A stretch of 64,000 bases of DNA, taken from assembly GCF_020497125.1 (NCBI RefSeq), contig NC_059082.1:32014965-32078964 (forward strand). The letters run 5' to 3'. This document shows positions 56,907 to 64,000 of the stretch, piece by piece. Made by a program: the position numbers and the translations under genes. The number at the start of each line of letters is the position of its first letter. The stretch's first letter is position 1. The DNA is from Mauremys mutica (taxonomy: Eukaryota; Chordata; Testudines; Geoemydidae). Below the pieces are notes generated by a model, which made no database searches, had not been told where the DNA came from, and was given only the letters and a program-made list of their open reading frames with translations.

Positions 56907-59900
56907 TAAATGTGCTAATGGAACTACATTTGGCAGGTATTTTCTCCCACTACTGGAACTGTGTCCTCGTTGGAACTGTCTCCCACTAATGGATCAGGAA
57001 CAGATGGCTGCTTTAGGCTTCAGTCCAACAAGGCACTTTAACATGTGCCTAACTTTAAATATATGAGTGGTCTTAATGATGTCATGGCACAGGCCTTAAA
57101 TTATTAGGCATTTCAGGCTACCTTGTCACCCAGCTGGGACAAGGTGGGATTATCTGTTACCATCTTGAAGATGCATCTTCAAGAGCACCCTGCCTTATAC
57201 GACTTGAACCTGCTCCCATTTAAGTGAATGGAATCAGTTCCGTTAACTTTAATGGCACAGGATGAAGTCCATATCCATCACACTGCAGACCTCCAAGTAA
57301 ACCTCAGACCCTGTCTGTTTGTGACAGCTGTATATGGAACAAATATATAGAAAAAAGGAAATATCAAAGCAGGTAAATGGAGAACGGCTCTATTATCCAT
57401 TAGCAGATCAGAGGGAAATTGTATACGTTTTATTCATTAGTCTTAATTTTTCCTATTACTTAACAGCAGAGACATAAATTAATATTTCACTCTATTGGTC
57501 TATGTAACTCATCTGGAGTATGAAAGTCACTTTCTAGTTCCAGTCAGTGATAGAATTAGATCTGAAGTCTGTCTAAAAAGAATCTGCCTCTGTGTGATCT
57601 TGACTAGCCTAATCACTAGCTGAGTCCAAGCTGTTTTCATGCCTTTTTTTATGAGAGTCTGAGAAAGTTGACATCATCCTAATCATAAAATAAAAAATGT
57701 TGATCCCTTAAGCAAAAAAGCAGACATGGTTTTGCTGGGTAAAATACGGGCACTTCTGCCCCAGTGCTATTTAAATAGACTATTCAAGATGTAAATCTTC
57801 ATCTCTTGGATTGCAGGGCTTTGCATAAACCCAGAAATACAATGATTATTTGTCCTGTTAGGTAATTTGTTCTGTTTATTTTTCTGACTTCTTGATATTT
57901 GTACAATTTTCTCTTGATTTTAGGTAGATAAAAAACAGTACAACCAAAGATATATTCTGTACTTAAATTTTCCCATTTCTGTCAATTAGCAGCTCCATAT
58001 TATGGAAAAAAGTACTGTAATAAAACTATGGTTTTTTTGTATGTACAAAAGATAAACAAAATCACACCCACAAAGAGCAAACACCATGCAAAACCCTCAC
58101 ACAGGCATGTTTCTTGTAGAAGTTTAGATCTTACAACCAAACCAAAATGCTGAACCAAAGCCTGAACAAAGAATTCCTCTGGAGTTTAAATCCAGATGGA
58201 ATTTCGTGACTGACACCTATACCTGGAGCAGAATGAACACCTTCACATTTGGGGAAAGTTTTGATCTGGCTCCAAACTTTTTGGCTTGTGCCCATCTCCA
58301 CTCAGTTTGGTGTGGAAGTATAAGCCTTTAAGCTGTTCTTACTGCTTTGTTAGATTAACAACAATGGTTGTCATGAAATATTCTAACGAATTTACAGCAC
58401 TAAAACCCGCCAAATGTCTGAAGACAGAACACCACATGCATTGTGAGTGACATATATTTTCTATGCTTATTCACAATATTGGCTGTCAATGGTACTCAGT
58501 TAAAATGATTATTGCACACAGCATGGCTAACTTTTTAATGTAAATTGCATGCAAATATATGCAATGCTATCTTTAATGCAGAAAGTATTAAGATGTAGAG
58601 GGCCTAATTAGGTCCTACATCAAAAACTATATATAAAACTTGACTCCAAAGTCTCAGCAAAACAAATTAAAGCTAGAAATCCCAGTATACATTTTTAAGA
58701 AGAAAAAAAAATCTAATTCTTTCCCCTCTGATTTCTGCCAAACTGAGGAATGCATAGTACTAAAAATGAATACCTTATTTAATTATTTTTCCTGCAAAAC
58801 ATAGTACCTTCCTTTATATTAAGACCAGAATATGAATAACTGCAAAGCTGTTTTATTCTCTTCAGTCCCTTTAGGTTTTAAATGATGAGAGATTGCCACA
58901 TCATAATATGTGGCAATATCTGAAAGCTGGAAATAGGGACAGATCATTTAACTTCAGTGAAATGTGCTGGACCAGGTGAGGTTTGGACTGGGTGGAAAAG
59001 TAGAGCAAGAAATATAAGGCTTGGCCTTTCTCAGTAAGGGCCTGGTGAGGTCACTGCGAGTTTGGCCACTGAGTTCAGAAAGCGGGGCTGGATTGTAAAA
59101 GAGACGGGGATCCTCACTTGTGAGGTGCTAAGCACCTCCTCCAAGGTGCTGAGTGCCGTCAATTCTCACTAATCTCAATGAGAAGTAAGGATGCTCAGCA
59201 GTTTGCGCAGGAGGGGCGGGGGGGGGAATAAGCACTTATCACAGCTGGGTTCTTTGTATGTGCTAAGTATACTTCAGCGGGAGCTTTACCAGAATCCATG
59301 CTGATTAGTAACAGGTTGTTATAACCAGACAGGGGCTGTTTACACATTAGTAGCATTAGTATATGTGTTTGCATCCCTGATCATATCCACAGTTCTTGTT
59401 CTCCTTCCTTCTCTTTTATTCAGAGGGTTCACAATTAGTGAGCACAATTAATTTGCTTGAAACCTTTATATTCATGGTAATTGGTGAGCCAAAGATTACG
59501 CAAATATTGAAGTGGGACGGATATTTCCTCTGGAGGAAAGAGGACTGAAGCGCCCAGTCCCCAGTGCTTTAGAGCCTGCAGGAGGAAAAATGAAGGCCCC
59601 ACCAGTTATGCTCAAGGGAGGGGTATGAATCCACCCCATCTGCACCACATCTTTGGAGGAAAGTGAGATGGAGCTCATGGAATTGGTGCTCACACTCTTT
59701 GCCATCCCAGTGATGCCTGGATGATGCTGAGCCTTGGGCATTTCTAACTAAACGCTCCTCCCCATTCCCCCTCCCCACACACGTATCTGAAGCTGTCTTC
59801 TAGATGGGCTGGCCTGGAGGCCTTTCCCTTTCCGGACAGCAGCTGACTTCAAATACCACCTTTCCTACATTATGGCACACGTCTGGGATAATCTGGGTAT

Positions 59901-61804
59901 TCAACTGGTATTTGTGCTCTTCTGAAAATTAACACTCAGTTCCCATTGTCTTTGGTGACTGCCCAATTTCTCTGACCACACTGTACAATTTAAAAATTAT
60001 TTTAAATTTCTTGTTCCCTCTTCATTTTAGCCTATAGTTCCCATATATCTATTTTGCTACTACTATGAGAAAAAAAAATGGAGTCACCATATAAGCCCAG
60101 ACCAAGCCAGTCCTAACATCCTGCATACGCTGTGCAGGATATTTAAAAAAATGCCTTTCATTTCTCTGGCTGGTTAGCAGCTCCACAGAGGCAAACACAG
60201 AGTTTACATCTCCAAGAAATGGTGGAAGAGACTTGCTCAGCATGAGTGAACATCCATCTTTCAAAAACAGAGTGCATGAAAAAAATTATTGACCACATTT
60301 CAGATGCTTCTTTTATCTTTAAAAACCTTAGAAATATATAATGGACAATGTGTTTCACTAGCTATCAGGTCAAAGGCGGCACATTCATCCATCATGTGTA
60401 CCACTGCTCTGGACAAAAGAATGCCTGTGAAGTGGACCACTATAATGCCAAGGGACTGCTAGAGATGAAATTATAAAGCACTGATAACTTCCGTTTATTA
60501 GGCTGGAGAATTAATATAGGAAATACGTGAGTTCAGTACAGGCAGAAAAGAGATCTTCAGAAAACCAGCACCTTTCACTAAACACATCATAGAAACATTG
60601 GTTCTCAGTTGCCTTTGTGCACATAATTTGCCATTCCTGCATTCTTTAAGGCACCAAAGCAATGTTCATAGCCTTGTATTTGAGTTAACCAGGCCCAGAG
60701 GATAAAACTTTCAAATTAAACACATTCCTACAGGATTTTGGGCTCATTGTGTATGCACCAAGGAAACATAACATCCTAAAAATAATACATGTACAGAAAG
60801 AATCAAATTTTCCAGACACATTAAAGTGGAATATGAATTATGACAGAACTCATGGGAATAGACATCTGATTACATGCAAAATGGAGCTTTTGTAAATAAC
60901 ATCATTCTTTGTAAGCTACCACAATTATTATCAGCCATTTAATTTTTCTCCCCAGCAACACATCCATCATTGTTAAAATTGTCCAGTTTTGCTTCTCCCT
61001 CCTGAATCATGAGGCTCCAGATTTTATAAAGTTAAAGGAAGCGGCTACGTAAATTACAAATCCAACAGCTAGAGTTCAAAAGGTTTTAAGTCTCCAAATA
61101 TATGCAGCCTTCTACGTTTGCTGTATCCTACCAGAAAACTGCAATAATTAGAATTTCAATAGTATTATATATTGTATTTTTTTAGACTTTATGCAAGATT
61201 TAATTGATGTCAACACTGAATGCTTGTATGTGAGGATCTGAAGAATGAAGAAATTAACTATCCCAAAAGATTCAATCTTCCTATCCTTACACAAAAAATA
61301 ATATGGTATTATTCAGGAATAACTCAGAAAACTTCAGTAACTCTACCATAAGTTCTAATATTTAGGAATATTAAAGTAAAATCTCAAGTATTTTTTTTTG
61401 GGGGGGGGTTGCCTTTTAGATATAGCTGTATAAGGTCCCTAAACTTCAAATAGCTAACTATGACAGAATATTTAAGGGCTTTGTACATTAAGCCCAACCA
61501 TAAATTCAAAATCCTTGACTGGCATTAGCTATTTAGCCCTAAGCTAATTAGATATGTTATTTCAGTAAAACCACAGTCTTTCAGTTGGCCCTCAGCTTAA
61601 TTTTACTGATTAAAAAAAATTAATAGAAGTCATTTTGCTTTGCTACCGTTCCATTCCTACAAGCTAGCTGAACTGGTGAAGAGAAACTATGATCTGAACC
61701 AAATGAACTGTGCAGTTCAGAAAGGGCCATTCTCCCCTTCCCCCCCACACCTTTATTTATTATTTTAGCTTATCACTGAACTTCTGGGCTTGGGCCTGGA
61801 AAGG
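56907..61804. other. No gene recognised
   Basis: Long AT-rich stretch. A weak foldback-like remnant lies at about 57015-57100 and a G-run at 59216-59226. Open frames near 59496-59778 overlap on one strand but show no domain. Nothing else is supported. Confidence 0.35.
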
Positions 61805-61915
61805 AGGTGGAATTTGGGATGATCTTGTGGTATACATACTGGACTCAAGGAGACAGGAATTCTGTTCCCTGCTCTGCTACAGATTCCTCTTTGAATTAGG
61901 GCAAGTTACTTATGC
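61805..61915 (+). mobile_element. SINE head fragment
   Basis: GGATGATCTTGTGGTATACATAC and AGGAATTCTGTTCCCTGC are the tRNA-like A- and B-box regions of the CORE-like SINE type, then TAGGGCAAGTTACTT. The rest is missing; a CR1 fragment follows shortly after. Confidence 0.55.
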
Positions 61916-61957
61916 CAACATTTTTTTTTAATTTAGGTGTTTTAAAGTAAGTTTTAA

Positions 61958-62226
61958 GTGACAGAACAAGGAGTAATGGTCTCAAGTTGCAGTGGGGGAG
62001 GTTTAGGTTGGATATTAGGAAAAATGTTTTCACTAGGAGGGTGGTGAAGCACTGGAATGAGTTACCTAGGGAGGTGATGGAATCTCCTTTCTTAGAGGTT
62101 TTTAAGGTCAGGCTTGACCAAGCCCTGACTGGGATGATTTAGTTGGGGATTGGTACTGCTTTGAGCAGGGGGTTGGACTAGATGACCTCCTGAGGTCTCT
62201 TCCAACCGTGATATTCTATGATTCTA
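61958..62226 (+). mobile_element. CR1 LINE 3' end
   Basis: Plus-strand CR1 remnant: it starts in the last part of ORF2 (reads GQNKE, then [20 protein letters not shown] in broken frames) and contains the 3' UTR with GGTTGGACTAGATGACCTCC and the tail ATATTCTATGATTCTAAG. The 3' half is the reverse complement of 23739-23860, so it belongs to the same or a close family. Confidence 0.85.
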
Positions 62227-63230
62227 AGTTAGGCACCTAAATAAATGGTTTGATTTTCAGAGGGGTTGAGCATGCACCCTATATGTGAACACACAGTGAA
62301 GTCATCATGAGCGCTGGGTGCCCACACCACTGAAAATCAAGCCACCTAACTTGGCACCTAAATTTGAAAATATATCGTCAGTCTCCTTCTTAGTTTCCAA
62401 CTAAAAGAATGGGAACAAATTATAATTTCCCACTTTACAGGCATGTTAAGAATATTCGATTCATGTATATGAAATGGTCATATACTAAAGTGAGATTATA
62501 AATAATGTTACAAAATACTGTGAGAAAGCCTGTTCAAATCAGATTTAGCTACCATTTTGCAGACCAAAGTGTTCCGGACAATTGTCGAAAGGTTTGGGAG
62601 GCTGTGTCTAAACCAAATTCAAGCTCAACCTTCCATAAAAAGGAAGGTTAGAAACAGAGTGAGAAAGGCCAAGATTATCAATCTCAAGAGCTGGTGCTTT
62701 GAACAGAGTCCTCATAACAGACCATGCTTACTGCATCGGAGACTCAGCTAAAACGATGTTCTATCAAGGCTGGAGTTGGTGTAATTGGGCCCAATCTTGC
62801 TCAAAATGAAATTATCAAGAGTTTTGCCAATGACTTCAATCCATGCAGCATCAAGCTCAGACTCTCATCCCATTGCTGACATTAGGAGCATGAGTGCCAT
62901 TCTGCATTTCAATGTTATTAATTAGTTCACTGATGATCAAAAGCTCAAAGGAAAGAAGAGGGCATTATGAAGATTTTATGAAAGTACCTTTTTTTTTTAT
63001 TCAAATGAATCCATGGGGATGGACCCCATAATCAAGAACACATGAAGACAGTTAAAAGAAATACTAGAATTTATGCTAAATCCTGCATAGTCTATGCCCA
63101 CTATAGTTTTTCATGCGTGACAAAAGTCTCTAATTTCAATTAATGACCAACATTTTTGTATTTCTCCCAAGCACTATAAATATTCTTTCCAGCTGTTTTT
63201 AACTTTGGTATCAGATTTGATTTAGCTGTT
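62227..63230. other. No gene recognised
   Basis: Nothing identifiable. Confidence 0.4.
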
Positions 63231-64000
63231 TGTCAAGGTTTCCTCCCCACTCTGAACTTTAGAGCATAAATGTGGGGACCTGCATGGACCCTTCTAAGCT
63301 TAATTTCCAGCTTAGACCTGATAGCGCTGCCACCAACCAAAAATATAGTGTTTTGGTACACTTTCCATTCCCCCCAAACCTTCCCTGGGGAACCCAAGAC
63401 CCAAATCCCTTAGATCTTAGCACAAGGAGAAATTAACCATTCCCCTCTCCTCTTCCCCCGACTTTCCCCTCCCTGGGTTGCCTTGAGAGGCTTTACACAG
63501 ATCCAAACTCCTTGGATCTTAAAACAAAGGGGAATTAACCATCCCCGTTCCTTTTTCCCCCCACCAACTCCTGATGAGTCCAGACCCAACTCCTTGGATC
63601 TTAAAACAAAGAAAATCAATCAGGTTCTTAAAAAGAAAGCTTTTAATTAAAGAAAGAAAAAGTAAAATTTATCTTTGTAAAATCAGGATGGAAAAATGTA
63701 TTACAGGGCACTTAAATTTATATAGCCAGAGGAAACTCCCTCTAGCCTCAGGTTCAAAGTTACAGCAAACAGAGGTAAAAATCCTTCCAGCAAAAGAAAC
63801 ATTTACAGGTTGAGAAAACAAACAGAAGACTAACACGCCTTCCTGACTAGGTACTTACAAATTTGAAACATGAGACTGATTCAGAAAGATTTGGAGAGCC
63901 TGGATGGACGTCTGGTCCCTCTCATGTCCCAAGAGCGAACAACCCCCAAACAAAGAACACAAACAAAGACTTCCCTCCAACAAGATTTGAAAGCATCTTG
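63231..64000 (+). repeat. Probable LTR, cut by the window end
   Basis: It begins TGTCAAGGTTTCCTCCCC, has C-rich then A-rich segments and a near-repeated phrase ACTCCTTGGATCTTAAAACA (63507 and 63589). I recall a very common turtle LTR with this opening and the phrase GTAAAATCAGGATGG (here at 63677). The right end and any target duplication lie outside the window. Confidence 0.5.

Overview
The window looks like intergenic or intronic DNA from an amniote, most likely a turtle. The main evidence is the repeat content: several 5'-truncated CR1-superfamily LINEs ending in short ATTCTTATG/ATGATTCT-type tails, tRNA-derived SINEs with a CORE-like middle, and many small inverted-repeat DNA transposons opening with GTCTACACT-like termini. 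I recall these repeat types as abundant in turtle genomes, but no search was run. No host protein-coding gene, rRNA or tRNA gene could be supported. Almost all other open frames are short and look like chance or repeat-derived ORFs.

The dominant feature is a 5.4-kb Ty3/gypsy-type LTR retrotransposon at 44626-50012. It has two LTRs that I read as identical except in one G-rich run, a 5-bp target duplication (AAGGT), a primer binding site matching the 3' end of tRNA-Leu, a purine tract, and one 1433-codon Gag-Pol frame. Domain order is Gag (with a SCAN-like capsid segment and a zinc knuckle), protease, integrase, reverse transcriptase, RNase H. Integrase before reverse transcriptase is the unusual order of Gmr1-like elements. 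One frame break near the end of RNase H is the only damage seen. The element sits inside an older MIR-like SINE, whose two halves flank it.

Layout: 1.6-3.7 kb CR1 copy (+); 5.2-5.6 kb CR1-like 3' end; 7.7-10.8 kb a decayed LINE of a different clade (-); 11.7-12.8 kb old CR1 (-); 15.2-16.7 kb three inverted-repeat elements, one nested in another; 16.9-19.6 kb CR1 piece, SINE and two MITEs; 23.3-24.7 kb foldback repeat, SINE and a young CR1 3' end (-); 26.0-27.8 kb composite GC-rich region containing a hAT-like MITE; 32.6-34.1 kb CR1 (-); 35.1-36.5 kb SINE and a possible LTR; 39.5-42.0 kb a probable solo LTR split by two insertions; 44.5-50.1 kb the gypsy element in its SINE; 50.6-56.9 kb SINEs and a family of hairpin-bearing MITEs; 61.8-62.2 kb SINE and CR1 fragments; 63.2 kb to the end a probable LTR cut by the window edge. 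The stretches between hold low-complexity or unrecognised DNA.

The elements are independent insertions, not a pathway. Only the gypsy element carries a nearly complete set of its own functions. The LINEs supply typical reverse-transcriptase machinery in broken form, and the SINEs and MITEs are non-autonomous.
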